Positions 56,113 through 64,000 of a DNA stretch of 64,000 bases are shown here, in pieces. The position numbers were made by a program, and so were the translations under genes. Below the pieces are notes generated by a model. That model was not told the origin of the DNA and did no database searches. It worked only from the letters and a program-made list of their open reading frames with translations. The stretch comes from Actinomycetaceae bacterium (GTDB lineage Bacteria > Actinomycetota > Actinomycetes > Actinomycetales > Actinomycetaceae): positions 1 to 64,000 of the forward strand of contig JAUMUM010000002.1 in NCBI GenBank assembly GCA_030530685.1, in the 5' to 3' direction. Positions within the stretch are counted from its first letter, which is position 1; the number at the start of each line of letters is the position of its first letter.

Positions 56113-56934
56113 TCAGTGATCAATGGACAATGAAATGTAAGCTGCCGAAAGAAGCGCGAAGATGTAGGCCTGGAGCGCGGCCACGAAGGTCTCGAAGATC
56201 GTGAAGGCGATGCCGCCCAGAAGCGTGACCGATCCGAGGACGATCCCCAGCCCGCCGCTCATTTGCAAGTACAGGTAGTGCGTGCCCACGAAGCACAGGA
56301 CAAGCAAAAGATGGCCCGAAACCATGTTCGCCAGGAGTCGGACGGTCAGGGTCAGGGGGCGGATGATGAACGTCGACAGGAGCTCGATGGGCGTCATGAG
56401 AATGTAAATCGGCTTGGGCACGCCCGGCGGGAAGAGCTGCTCCTTGAAGAAGTGGCCGGCGCCGTTGGCGCGGATGCCGGCGACGATGAACGCCACGTAC
56501 GCCACGGCGGCGTATATGAGCGGCATTCCAATGATCGACGTCGACGCGATCTGAAGGCCGGGGATGACGCTCGTGATATTCATGAACAGGATGCCCAGGA
56601 AGATCGTGGCGAGAAGCGGCTGGTAGGGCCGCGCCTTTTCCCCGAGGATTTCCTCACCGATCTGGCGCTTGGAGAATTCCAGGAGCGATTCGACCGTGCC
56701 CTGCGCCCGCTTGGGGACGAGCTGCGCCCGGCGGGAGTACAGGACGAGGATGGCGACGAGCGCGACCGTCGAGATGAGCCGGACGAGGATGATCCGGTTG
56801 ATCTCGAAAGGCGTTCCCGCGAAGAGGATGGGGTCCGGGAAGAACTCGTCGAGCGCCGGGGCGTGGAAGCCGTCTTCAGCACTGATGGAACTTGGAACCA
56901 GGCTTGCAGACAATGCATATGACGCCAATGCCAC
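56113..56934 (-). CDS. atpB: ATP synthase a subunit
   Basis: A 273-residue membrane subunit that forms the proton path. The essential Arg is Arg199 in LTVRLLANMVSGH, and the last helix ALQAYIFALLSAAYISLSIDH is typical. It is the first gene of the atpBEFHAGDC operon. The GTG start has AAGGAG six bases upstream. Confidence 0.95.
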   Translation of the reverse strand: MALASYALSASLVPSSISAEDGFHAPALDEFFPDPILFAGTPFEINRIILVRLISTVALVAILVLYSRRAQLVPKRAQGTVESLLEFSKRQIGEEILGEKARPYQPLLATIFLGILFMNITSVIPGLQIASTSIIGMPLIYAAVAYVAFIVAGIRANGAGHFFKEQLFPPGVPKPIYILMTPIELLSTFIIRPLTLTVRLLANMVSGHLLLVLCFVGTHYLYLQMSGGLGIVLGSVTLLGGIAFTIFETFVAALQAYIFALLSAAYISLSIDH

Positions 56935-57178
56935 TCCGTGCTCCTTCGAACCTCATTCAGGGGACCGGCTCGCCAATTCCTGGTAGCCGGTGATCATGTT
57001 ACATAAAAAAGGGGGGCGTCGCTAAGCTTTAGTCCCATATCGGCACGTACCTTCGTTCGAAGGAATCTCCACCCGGTGGCGCGGCAGTCCGTTCGAAGGT
57101 TCCGGAAAAACGGCCTGTACCCGCAGCTTTCACCTCGGGCCGGGATCCGGCCCGCCGGATTTCGGCCAGGGTATTTTC
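56935..57178 (-). promoter_or_regulatory. atp operon upstream region
   Basis: This 244-base spacer must hold the atp promoter. On the minus strand TTAGCG and TAACAT, 18 bases apart around a C6T6 tract near 57003-57018, are possible -35 and -10. The 9-mer GTTCGAAGG occurs at 57055-57063 and 57091-57099 and, inverted, at 56943-56951 next to the ribosome site. Confidence 0.35.
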
Positions 57179-57673
57179 TTACCTCGAGGAGCCTTCGTTA
57201 CGCCGGTCCTCTCGCTCGAGCATATCGAAATCTGGACCCTCGCCGCGCAGCACGACCCACGAGGAAACGACGAGCGAGGCGACGATCCCCGCGAAGACAC
57301 TCCACGCGATGGCTGCGCGGTCGACCGAGCCAAAGCGAATAGCGCCCCAGGCCCCGAGGGCGAACACGACGAGCTTGACCAGGAAGCCGACGACGCGCAC
57401 CGGGCCGTCGAAGCGCTCGTGGCGCACGAAGAAGAGGTCGAGCGCGAAGGTGGCCACAACGAGCGCGGAGCCGACGAGAGCGCCCAACGCCATCTGGCCG
57501 CGGCCGGCCAGCACAAGGGCGGCGCAGACGAGCAGCGTCCCGGCGGTGACGGTCAGAAGGTTGAGCGTGGCCACCCTCGTGAGGATCTGCTCGGCGCTCG
57601 GGCGCTGTCCCGGGACTCGTGCTCGGGCGCGGGTGGCCCTGCCTCCCGCAGCCCGGTCATTCCGGCGTTTCAT
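57179..57673 (-). CDS. AtpI-like membrane protein
   Basis: A 164-residue protein with four membrane segments after a basic N-terminus (KRRNDRAAGGRATRARARVPG). It sits between wecA and atpB, the usual place of the poorly conserved AtpI/ATP synthase I gene in Actinobacteria, and has a cytoplasmic acidic tail (DMLEREDRRNEGSSR). AtpI helps assemble the c-ring in some bacteria; here the assignment rests on position and topology more than on sequence. Confidence 0.7.
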   Translation of the reverse strand: MKRRNDRAAGGRATRARARVPGQRPSAEQILTRVATLNLLTVTAGTLLVCAALVLAGRGQMALGALVGSALVVATFALDLFFVRHERFDGPVRVVGFLVKLVVFALGAWGAIRFGSVDRAAIAWSVFAGIVASLVVSSWVVLRGEGPDFDMLEREDRRNEGSSR

Positions 57674-57710
57674 ATGCGGCCTTCGTGGTTCCTCACGGGC
57701 GCCACCTTCC

Positions 57711-59306
57711 TCACGGGCGCCCGCGCCACCGGCGCGTGGGTCGCGGGCCGGCCGGCGGCTGCGGGTCTCCAGGCGACTGCGGAGCTTGAGGCTGCTGCGC
57801 GGCGTCCGCGGCTTGAGGCGGCTGCTCGGCGTCCGACAGGCCTGCCTGGGCGGAATTTGGCGCAGTGCGAGCGGCATCCGGGCCGGGCGCGGTCGGGGCC
57901 AGCGGGGCCGCACCAATGGTGCCGGACGCTTCCTCGAATTGCGGTGGCTCGGCAGTATCCGTCGGCAGCGCCGCGTGTTTGCCGCGCGAGGCTCGGCCGC
58001 TCGCTGCCTCCTGCCCTGTGCCCACACGCTGCCTGCTGGCGCCGGCGGGCGCTGCGCTGACCTGCGCCACGTCAACCTGCGGGCCGGCGCCAACGCTCGG
58101 TTTGCCCTCGAGTCCCTTGTCGCCCGGTTTGCCCTCGCGGCTCGGTACGCCCTCGTTGCCCGCCTGAGCCTCGGCCGGTCCGGCACCACTGCCCGGACCC
58201 GCACCATCGTCGCCGTCCGTTAGCCTCGAACGGAATTGCCTCGCCGTCACCGCCACCCCGACGACCACGAAGACCGCCGCGATCGGCGCGACCCTGACGG
58301 TCGGAAAGCGCACGAGCGCAACGCAGGTGAACGAAGCGATAGCGGCCCACATGTAGAGCACGAGCACGGCGCCGGCGTGCGAATGGCCGAGGCGCAGCAG
58401 CCGGTGGTGGAGGTGCCCGGCGTCGGCCTGGAAGGGCGACTGGCCGCGCGCCATGCGCCGCACCACGGCCCACACGAGGTCGATCAGAGGCAGCAGAATG
58501 ACGGCAATCGGCACGAGGATCGGCATGGCAGCAGGCAAAGCGTAGCCCGTGGACGTGTTGGCCGGGTCGATCTGGCCAGTGACGAGGATACCGGCCGCTG
58601 CGATGAGAACGCCGAGCATGAGGGCGCCGGAGTCGCCCATGAATATGCGGGCGCGGTGGAAGTTGTGCGGCAGGAATCCGGCGCAGATGCCCACGAGCGC
58701 CGCGACGACGACGCAGGCGAAGGAGGCGTAGTCGTCGGGCGAGCCGTTGCGGGCCAGGGCGTAGGAGTAGACGAAGAAGGCCGCCGCCGCGATGCCCGCG
58801 ATCCCCGCCGCCAGGCCGTCGAGCCCGTCGACGAAGTTGACCGCGTTGGCCACGAGCACCACCGCCACGACGGTGATGAACATCGTCAGGCGGCTGGAAC
58901 CGACCGTCAGCCCCATGACCGGGACCGTCACGAGCTGCACGCCCTGCCACGCCATGACGCCGGCGGCCAGGACCTCCCCGGCGAGCTTGGCGTACCAGTC
59001 GAGCTCCCACACGTCGTCGATGGCTCCGACCAGGCACATGAGGCCGGCGCCGATGAGCACACCCCACGCGGCGGACCCCACCTCCAGTACACGGGATAGG
59101 TAGGGGATTTGGGAGGCGACGAGGAACGAGCCGACGAAGCCCGCGTACATCGCCACGCCACCCAGGCGCGGGATGGGGAAGGAGTGAACGTCGCGGGCTC
59201 TGACCTCGGTGATGGCACCGAGCGCGAGGGCCAGGCGCCTGGCGACCGGCACGAGGAGGAAGGTGATGGCAGCGGCTATCACCATGATGAGAAGGTAGAC
59301 GCGCAC
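57711..59306 (-). CDS. wecA: undecaprenyl-phosphate GlcNAc-1-phosphate transferase with long disordered tail
   Basis: A 531-residue enzyme of the WecA/TagO/Rfe branch of the MraY superfamily. It starts wall-polymer synthesis by moving GlcNAc-1-phosphate onto a polyprenyl phosphate in the membrane. About 11 membrane helices are present. Motifs are VRARDVHSFPIPRLGG, AIDDVWELD (Asp97/98), NFVDGLDGLAAG at 157-168, FMGDSGALMLG and HLHHRLLRLG (His298-302 region). Past residue 365 comes a 165-residue Pro/Ala/Gln-rich disordered tail not found in standard WecA. The GTG overlaps the sua5 stop (TAGTG). Confidence 0.93.
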   Translation of the reverse strand: MRVYLLIMVIAAAITFLLVPVARRLALALGAITEVRARDVHSFPIPRLGGVAMYAGFVGSFLVASQIPYLSRVLEVGSAAWGVLIGAGLMCLVGAIDDVWELDWYAKLAGEVLAAGVMAWQGVQLVTVPVMGLTVGSSRLTMFITVVAVVLVANAVNFVDGLDGLAAGIAGIAAAAFFVYSYALARNGSPDDYASFACVVVAALVGICAGFLPHNFHRARIFMGDSGALMLGVLIAAAGILVTGQIDPANTSTGYALPAAMPILVPIAVILLPLIDLVWAVVRRMARGQSPFQADAGHLHHRLLRLGHSHAGAVLVLYMWAAIASFTCVALVRFPTVRVAPIAAVFVVVGVAVTARQFRSRLTDGDDGAGPGSGAGPAEAQAGNEGVPSREGKPGDKGLEGKPSVGAGPQVDVAQVSAAPAGASRQRVGTGQEAASGRASRGKHAALPTDTAEPPQFEEASGTIGAAPLAPTAPGPDAARTAPNSAQAGLSDAEQPPQAADAAQQPQAPQSPGDPQPPAGPRPTRRWRGRP

Positions 59307-59965
59307 TAGGGCATCACCACATCCGCGAAACGCTCGAGGTCGCCAGCGGCCACGGCGCCCTCGCGGTAGATCCTCACGCGGGTCCCGGAGCGTTCGCCGC
59401 CCACCGGCTCGATGCCGACGACGGTCGAGGGCGTGCCCCCGCCGCACTCGCCGGCGTCGATGTAGACGGCGACCTTCTCCCCCAGCTGCCTTGCAGCCTG
59501 AGCGGCCGTGGAGGCCGCGGGCCTGGACGTGAGATTGGCCGAGGTGACCGCCATCGGACCGGCGGCGCGCAGCAGCTCGAGGGCCACCCGCTCGTCCGGC
59601 ATGCGCAGGGCCACCGTGCCGCCCGTCTCGCCGAGGTCCCACCCCAGCGGCTTGGAGGCAAGGACCACGGTCAGCGGACCGGGCCAGAACCGCTCGATGA
59701 GGACCCTGGCGAGGTCCGGGATGTCAGCCGCCAGTTCCTCGGCCTGCTCGGGGCTGGCGACGAGGACGGGCGAAGGCTTTTCGCGCCCCCTGCCCTTGGC
59801 GGAAAGAAGGCGCTCGACGGCGTCGGCGTTGAAGGGGTCGCAGCCGACCCCGTAGACCGTGTCGGTGGGCAGGACGACGAGCTTGCCGGAGCGCACTGCC
59901 TGCGCGGCCGAGCGGATCACCGCCGATCGATCGGCCGGCGTGCCGCGATACTCGATGACGACCAT
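59306..59965 (-). CDS. tsaC: threonylcarbamoyl-AMP synthase
   Basis: A 219-residue Sua5/YrdC-family protein that makes threonylcarbamoyl-AMP for the t6A37 modification of ANN-decoding tRNAs. The active region is KLVVLPTDTVYGVGCDPFN, followed by KGRGREKPSPVLVAS, RFWPGPLTVVL and MAVTSANLTSRPA. It has the shorter YrdC/TsaC length without the extra Sua5 domain. It lies 18 bases after prmC, an order common in Actinobacteria. Confidence 0.94.
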   Translation of the reverse strand: MVVIEYRGTPADRSAVIRSAAQAVRSGKLVVLPTDTVYGVGCDPFNADAVERLLSAKGRGREKPSPVLVASPEQAEELAADIPDLARVLIERFWPGPLTVVLASKPLGWDLGETGGTVALRMPDERVALELLRAAGPMAVTSANLTSRPAASTAAQAARQLGEKVAVYIDAGECGGGTPSTVVGIEPVGGERSGTRVRIYREGAVAAGDLERFADVVMP

Positions 59966-59983
59966 TCGCTCTCCCTTCTGGGT

Positions 59984-60898
59984 CTAGCCTAGCCTCGCCC
60001 AGAGCATGCGGGCTCGTCCCGCCAGGTCCTCGAGCGTTCTCGCCGGGCTGAGCCCGATCGAAAGCGCGAAATCCCGCAGCGCCGGCCCCTGCCGCTCGTC
60101 GTGCTCGACGACGAGCACTCCCCCGGGCGCGAGCAACTGCCGCGCGCGGGCGACGATCGCCCGGGGGATGTCGAGGCCGTCATCGCCCCCTCCCCACAGG
60201 GCGGCGGGCGGGTCCGCGGCGACCTCGGGTTCAATCGTCTGTCCGGCCGGGACATAGGGCGGATTGGAGACGACGACGTCGAAGCTGCCCTCCCGGCCCT
60301 CGAAGGCTCGCGCGGCGTCGGCCACGGCGAAGTCGACGAGGCCGCCGTAGCGCTCGGAGTTCTCGCGGGCCAGCGAAATGGCGGCGGGGGAAATGTCGAC
60401 GGCCGACACGCGGCTGCCGGGCGCCTCGATGGCCACGGCGATGGCTATGGCGCCGCTGCCGGTACACAGGTCGGCCACACTGGCCTCGCCCCTGGCGGCC
60501 AGCGCTGCGCGGGCGGCGTCGATGGCGTGGCCCGCGACGAGTTCGGTTTCCGGGCGGACGACGAAGACGCCCGGCCGGCAGGCAAGCGTCAGGTGGCGAA
60601 AGTGCATAGTGGCGAGGATGTGCTGGAGTGGCTCGCGCCGCTCGCGTCGCGCGAGAAGGGTGGCGAGCGCCTCCTCGTCGCCCGCCGTGGGTGGGTCGGC
60701 CAGGGCGAGGGCGCGGCCGGCGACGTGCTCGGTGAGCGCGCGGGCGTCGGCATCCGGCGAGGCGACCGAGGCCTCCGCCAGGCGGGCGCTCGCCCGGCGA
60801 ATCAGGGCAGTCCACGAAGGACCGGTCAGACCCTGCCGCGCGGGATCGGGCAAGCCATGCGCGGGGCCGGGCAGATCACGCCAGCCGGGGGCCGTCAT
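59984..60898 (-). CDS. prmC: release factor glutamine methyltransferase
   Basis: A 304-residue S-adenosylmethionine-dependent enzyme that methylates the Gln of the GGQ motif in peptide release factors. It has the AdoMet motif DLCTGSGAIA at 143-152 and the catalytic NPPY at 212-215. The N-terminal helical domain (SWTALIRRASARLAEA, EPLQHILA) binds the release factor. The second of two tandem ATGs is favoured because GGAGG is then four bases away; either way it overlaps the prfA stop. Confidence 0.94.
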   Translation of the reverse strand: MTAPGWRDLPGPAHGLPDPARQGLTGPSWTALIRRASARLAEASVASPDADARALTEHVAGRALALADPPTAGDEEALATLLARRERREPLQHILATMHFRHLTLACRPGVFVVRPETELVAGHAIDAARAALAARGEASVADLCTGSGAIAIAVAIEAPGSRVSAVDISPAAISLARENSERYGGLVDFAVADAARAFEGREGSFDVVVSNPPYVPAGQTIEPEVAADPPAALWGGGDDGLDIPRAIVARARQLLAPGGVLVVEHDERQGPALRDFALSIGLSPARTLEDLAGRARMLWARLG

Positions 60899-61998
60899 CA
60901 TTCCTCCGCTGCCGCCAGGCGTTCGGCTTCATCCATCTGGCGCGCCGAATCGATGAGGGGGCCGAGCTCGCCGGCGAGCACGTGGTCGAGATTGTAGGCC
61001 TTGTAGCCCGTCCGATGATCGGAAATGCGGTTCTCGGGGAAGTTGTAGGTGCGGATGCGCTCGGAGCGATCGACGGTGCGCACCTGGGAACGCCGCATCG
61101 CCGCGTTTTCCTCAGCCTGCTGCTCGAGCTGCATCTGCCGCAGGCGCGAGCGCAGCACCCGCATGGCCGCCTCGCGGTTCTTGATCTGCGACTTTTCATC
61201 CTGGCAGGAGACGACGAGCCCCGTCGGCAGGTGCGTGATGCGCACGGCCGAGTCGGTCGTGTTGACGGACTGGCCGCCCGGCCCCGAAGAACGGAAGACG
61301 TCGATGCGGATGTCGGCGTCGGCAATCTCCACCTCGCCGGGATCGTCGACCTCGGCGAAGACGAGCACGCCGGCGGCCGACGTGTGAATCCTGCCCTGCG
61401 ACTCGGTGACGGGCACGCGCTGGACGCGATGAACGCCCGCCTCGTACTTGAGATGCGCCCACACGCCGTCGGCCGGATCCTGCGGTGCCTGCCGGACGCG
61501 CACGGCCATCTGGACATCCTTGTAGCCACCGAGCTCGGTGAGCATGGAGCCGAGGATCTGGACGGACCAGCCCTTGCTCTCGGCGTAGCGCTGGTACATG
61601 CGCAGCAGGTCGCCCGCGAAGAGCGCCGATTCCTCGCCGCCCTCACCGGCCTTGACCTCGATGATGGCGTCACGCGCGTCGTCGGGATCACGAGGGATGA
61701 GGGCGCTCTTCAGGGCGGCATCGGCGCGGTCGGCGGCCTCCTGGAGCGCGGGGATCTCGGGCTTGAAGAGCTCGGCGTCCGGCCCGCCGCCGGCGACGAT
61801 CTCACTGGCCTCGTCGAGGTCGGCATGCGCGCCCCGGTACTCCTCGTAGACGCGGACGATCCGCCCGAGCTCGGCGTAGCGCCGGCCCAGTGCCTTCATC
61901 TTTTCGGGCGAGGCGAGCACCTCGGGGCTGGACATTTCCGCCTCGATGCGTCGATATTCGGCGAGCATCTGCTCTGCGAGTTCGATCTGGTTGCTCAT
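60898..61998 (-). CDS. prfA: peptide chain release factor 1
   Basis: A 366-residue class I release factor. The GGQ that triggers hydrolysis is at 241-243 in [17 protein letters not shown], and the stop-codon reading tripeptide is PVT at 196-198 (a PxT motif), which marks RF1 for UAA and UAG. AAGGAAGG precedes the ATG. It is followed directly by prmC, which modifies its GGQ. Confidence 0.96.
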   Translation of the reverse strand: MSNQIELAEQMLAEYRRIEAEMSSPEVLASPEKMKALGRRYAELGRIVRVYEEYRGAHADLDEASEIVAGGGPDAELFKPEIPALQEAADRADAALKSALIPRDPDDARDAIIEVKAGEGGEESALFAGDLLRMYQRYAESKGWSVQILGSMLTELGGYKDVQMAVRVRQAPQDPADGVWAHLKYEAGVHRVQRVPVTESQGRIHTSAAGVLVFAEVDDPGEVEIADADIRIDVFRSSGPGGQSVNTTDSAVRITHLPTGLVVSCQDEKSQIKNREAAMRVLRSRLRQMQLEQQAEENAAMRRSQVRTVDRSERIRTYNFPENRISDHRTGYKAYNLDHVLAGELGPLIDSARQMDEAERLAAAEE

Positions 61999-62021
61999 GC
62001 TGCCTTCCTTGAGCGCGTCAT

Positions 62022-62100
62022 AGCGCCGGGTTACCGCCGCCCGGGCTGTCGCGGGTGGACGGGACGCTCTCGCGCGTCGCAGCGCCGGGTTACCGCCGCC
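62022..62100. repeat. 20-bp direct repeat in the prfA leader
   Basis: AGCGCCGGGTTACCGCCGCC is present exactly at 62022-62041 and 62081-62100, 59 bases apart, with similar flanks (GCGCGTC before each). The nearer copy ends about 24 bases before the prfA ATG. Confidence 0.65.
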
Positions 62101-62159
62101 TTCCGTCGGACGATGCGAGTTCGCGCGCAGGTCGATGCGTATCCTCGCTGACCGTCGGC

Positions 62160-62192
62160 GCTCCGATATTGACCAGTTGGGCTCCGATATTG
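62160..62192. promoter_or_regulatory. tandem 12-bp element upstream of prfA
   Basis: GCTCCGATATTG occurs at 62160-62171 and 62181-62192 (CAATATCGGAGC on the prfA strand). The spacing of exactly 21 bases places both on the same face of the helix, as for a repeated activator or repressor site. No known motif comes to mind. Confidence 0.45.
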
Positions 62193-62248
62193 CCCGGCTG
62201 CGCGCGGAGACGTCGCCTTCGGCCAACCGCTGCGCCCACCCGGCCATA

Positions 62249-62286
62249 AGCAATGCCGACGCAGCCGCTGCTGCGCCGGCATTGCT
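62249..62286 (-). terminator. terminator hairpin after rpmE
   Basis: A 17-pair stem (AGCAATGCCGACGCAGC with GCTGCGCCGGCATTGCT, one mismatch-type G-T) with a four-base loop, starting nine bases after the rpmE stop on the minus strand and followed by TATGG. It is the most stable hairpin I noticed in the window. Confidence 0.75.
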
Positions 62287-62294
62287 GGCGTGAC

Positions 62295-62507
62295 TTACTT
62301 GGAGCGCTTGCCGTAGCGAGCCTCGAAGCGGGCGACGCGGCCACCGGTGTCGAGGATCTTCTGCTTGCCCGTGTAGAAGGGATGGCACGCGTTGCAAACG
62401 TCGAGACGCAACTCATCGCCTTCGTGGGTGGAACGGGTCTCGAACTCGTTGCCGCAGGTACAGGTGACCTTGATGGCGTGGTATTCGGGGTGGATGCCCT
62501 GCTTCAT
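62295..62507 (-). CDS. rpmE: 50S ribosomal protein L31
   Basis: A 70-residue L31 of the zinc-binding type. The four Cys ligands are Cys16, Cys18, Cys38 and Cys41 (VTCTCGNEF and [16 protein letters not shown]). As a C+ form it would be the zinc-replete paralogue; a C- copy, if any, lies elsewhere. It sits between rho and prfA, as in many Gram-positive genomes. Confidence 0.96.
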   Translation of the reverse strand: MKQGIHPEYHAIKVTCTCGNEFETRSTHEGDELRLDVCNACHPFYTGKQKILDTGGRVARFEARYGKRSK

Positions 62508-62683
62508 GCTTGTTCTCCTTGGATCGTTCAGTGCCCCGGGTCCGGCCGACGTGCCTCGCGTCCCGCCCGGCGATGTCGACCGGGCGGCGAACCGGTGAAC
62601 CGGAGGCCGACGAGACATTATGCCACGGACCGGCAGCCGCGCGCACGTGCCGGTGAGGAATGGCACGCGGCGCCGCGCGCCGG

Positions 62684-64000
62684 TCAGTTCGAGCCGCCCG
62701 CCTGCATCGACTTCATGATCGAAACGAGGAATTCGGCGTTGCTCTCCGTCTTGCGCAGCCGGCCCAGGAAGAAGTCCGAGGCCTCGGTAACGTCGAGCGT
62801 GCCCAGGGCGCGGCGCAGCTGCCAGATGACCTTGAGTTCCTCCGGCGAGAACAACAGTTCCTCGCGGCGCGTGCTCGAGGCATTGACGTCGACCGCGGGG
62901 AAAATTCGCCTGTCGGCGAGCTGGCGCGAAAGGCGCAGCTCCATATTGCCCGTCCCCTTGAACTCCTCGAAAATGACCTCGTCCATCTTCGATCCGGTCT
63001 CCACGAGCGCCGAGGCGATGATCGTGAGCGAGCCACCGTCTTCGATATTCCGGGCGGCGCCGAAGAACTTCTTGGGCGGGTACAGGGCCGCGGCGTCGAC
63101 GCCACCCGAAAGGATCCGGCCCGAGGCGGGGGCGGCCAAGTTGTAGGCGCGCGACAGGCGCGTGAGCGAATCGAGTAGCACGACCACATCCTGGCCCAGT
63201 TCGACGAGCCGCTTGGCGCGCTCAATGGCCAACTCCGCCACGATCGTGTGATCCGAGGCCGGCCTGTCGAAGGTCGACGCGATGACCTCGCCCTTGACCA
63301 GGCGCTTCATGTCCGTGACCTCCTCGGGACGCTCGTCCACGAGGACCACCATGAGGTGGACGCGGGGGTTGTTCGACGCGATCGCCATGGCGATCTGCTG
63401 CATGACCATCGTCTTGCCGGCCTTGGGCGGGGAGACGACGAGGCCGCGCTGCCCCTTGCCAATGGGAGCAACGAGGTCGATGGAACGCGGGGTCAGGGCC
63501 TTCGGCGTCGTCTCCAGGCGCAGCATTTCCTGCGGATAGAGCGGCGTGAGTTTGTTGAACTCCGGCCTCTGGGCCGAGCGCTCCGGGTCGAGCGAATTGA
63601 TCGTGTCAATTTGCAGGAGCTGATTGAGCTGGCTGTGGGCATTGTGCTTGCGGTTCTGGTTGCGGCCGCGGTTGTTGCTGTGATGGGTCTCGCCCTCGCC
63701 ACGCTGGCGGACGGCGCCGACGATCGCGTCGCCGCGGCGCAGTCCGTGCTGCCTGACGATCTGCGGAGGGACGGCGGCGTCGTTGCTTCCCGGCAGGTAG
63801 CCGCCCGTGCGCAGGATCGCATTATTTCCTTCGAAGTCGAGGATTCCGGCGACGGGCAGCAATTCCTCGTCCTCTCGGACCTGGAACTGCGATGCCCCCT
63901 CGCGGCCACGATTGCGGTTGCGATTGCGTTCGCGGCGGTTGCGCTCGCCCCGGTCCTGGCGGTCGCCAACGTCGTCGCCACCGGCGCGACGGACAGCCGC
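62684..64000 (-). CDS. rho: transcription termination factor Rho, 3' part
   Basis: The gene runs off the right edge; 438 codons and the stop are visible. The visible start of the RNA-binding region is an Arg/Asn/Asp-rich segment ([14 protein letters not shown]), followed by the cold-shock-like domain ([25 protein letters not shown]). Inside this domain an Asn/Arg/His-rich insert ([20 protein letters not shown]) is longer than in most Rho proteins. The ATPase domain is standard: [14 protein letters not shown] (Walker A), [17 protein letters not shown] (Walker B and R loop) and [20 protein letters not shown]. It unwinds RNA to end transcription; many hairpins here lack T tracts, which suits Rho use. 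Confidence 0.95.
   Translation of the reverse strand, partial: AAVRRAGGDDVGDRQDRGERNRRERNRNRNRGREGASQFQVREDEELLPVAGILDFEGNNAILRTGGYLPGSNDAAVPPQIVRQHGLRRGDAIVGAVRQRGEGETHHSNNRGRNQNRKHNAHSQLNQLLQIDTINSLDPERSAQRPEFNKLTPLYPQEMLRLETTPKALTPRSIDLVAPIGKGQRGLVVSPPKAGKTMVMQQIAMAIASNNPRVHLMVVLVDERPEEVTDMKRLVKGEVIASTFDRPASDHTIVAELAIERAKRLVELGQDVVVLLDSLTRLSRAYNLAAPASGRILSGGVDAAALYPPKKFFGAARNIEDGGSLTIIASALVETGSKMDEVIFEEFKGTGNMELRLSRQLADRRIFPAVDVNASSTRREELLFSPEELKVIWQLRRALGTLDVTEASDFFLGRLRKTESNAEFLVSIMKSMQAGGSN

Overview
The window is high-GC DNA (by eye well above 60%) densely packed with bacterial genes. It has the gene content of an Actinobacterium without mycolic-acid genes. NucS, DUF2550, the GlgE/maltokinase pathway, an Rv1264-like adenylate cyclase, tandem LCP proteins and the rho-rpmE-prfA-prmC-sua5-wecA-atp gene order all fit. 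A member of the Actinomycetaceae is my best guess, but that is inference. I found no rRNA, tRNA, CRISPR array, transposase or phage gene.

Layout. (1) 1-16.0 kb is a cell-surface glycan region. It holds a GT2 glycosyltransferase, a Wzm/Wzt-type ABC exporter, an AlgX/AlgJ-like SGNH protein, an OafA-like acyltransferase and an RgpF-family protein on the minus strand, then rmlB, a secreted peptidoglycan amidase with C-terminal DxDGDG repeats, a WbbL-like transferase and two LCP ligases. Together these could build, export, acylate and anchor a wall polysaccharide. (2) 16.2-27.8 kb holds purE/purK, a GtrA flippase-like protein, an OmpR-type two-component system, an adenylate cyclase with a CRP/GlxR-like site in its promoter region, a DUF885 peptidase, a Maf-Nudix fusion, trpS, a DUF998 membrane protein and an alpha/beta hydrolase. 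(3) 27.85-32.8 kb is a two-gene, translationally coupled accessory operon. It encodes a TIR-transmembrane-beta-propeller protein and a channel-like protein with two Rossmann modules and a RyR domain; this is the best candidate for an undescribed signalling or immunity system. (4) 32.9-42.0 kb is alpha-glucan metabolism: glgE, pep2, glgB, a LacI regulator and a GH13 alpha-glucosidase. (5) 42.2-47.3 kb has a three-gene operon (Tyr/Gly-rich membrane protein, lipoprotein, CXXC-less thioredoxin-TPR protein) diverging from a DivIVA-like coiled-coil gene. (6) 47.6-64 kb, all minus strand, holds a hydrolase, a small zinc protein, nucS, DUF2550, the atpBEFHAGDC operon, an AtpI-like gene, wecA, sua5, prmC, prfA, rpmE and the 3' part of rho.

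Genes are closely spaced, with many TGATG or ATGA overlaps, so most are cotranscribed. Strong GC-rich hairpins, usually without a T tract, lie at several gene ends. Short direct repeats recur in several of the spacers just downstream of genes.
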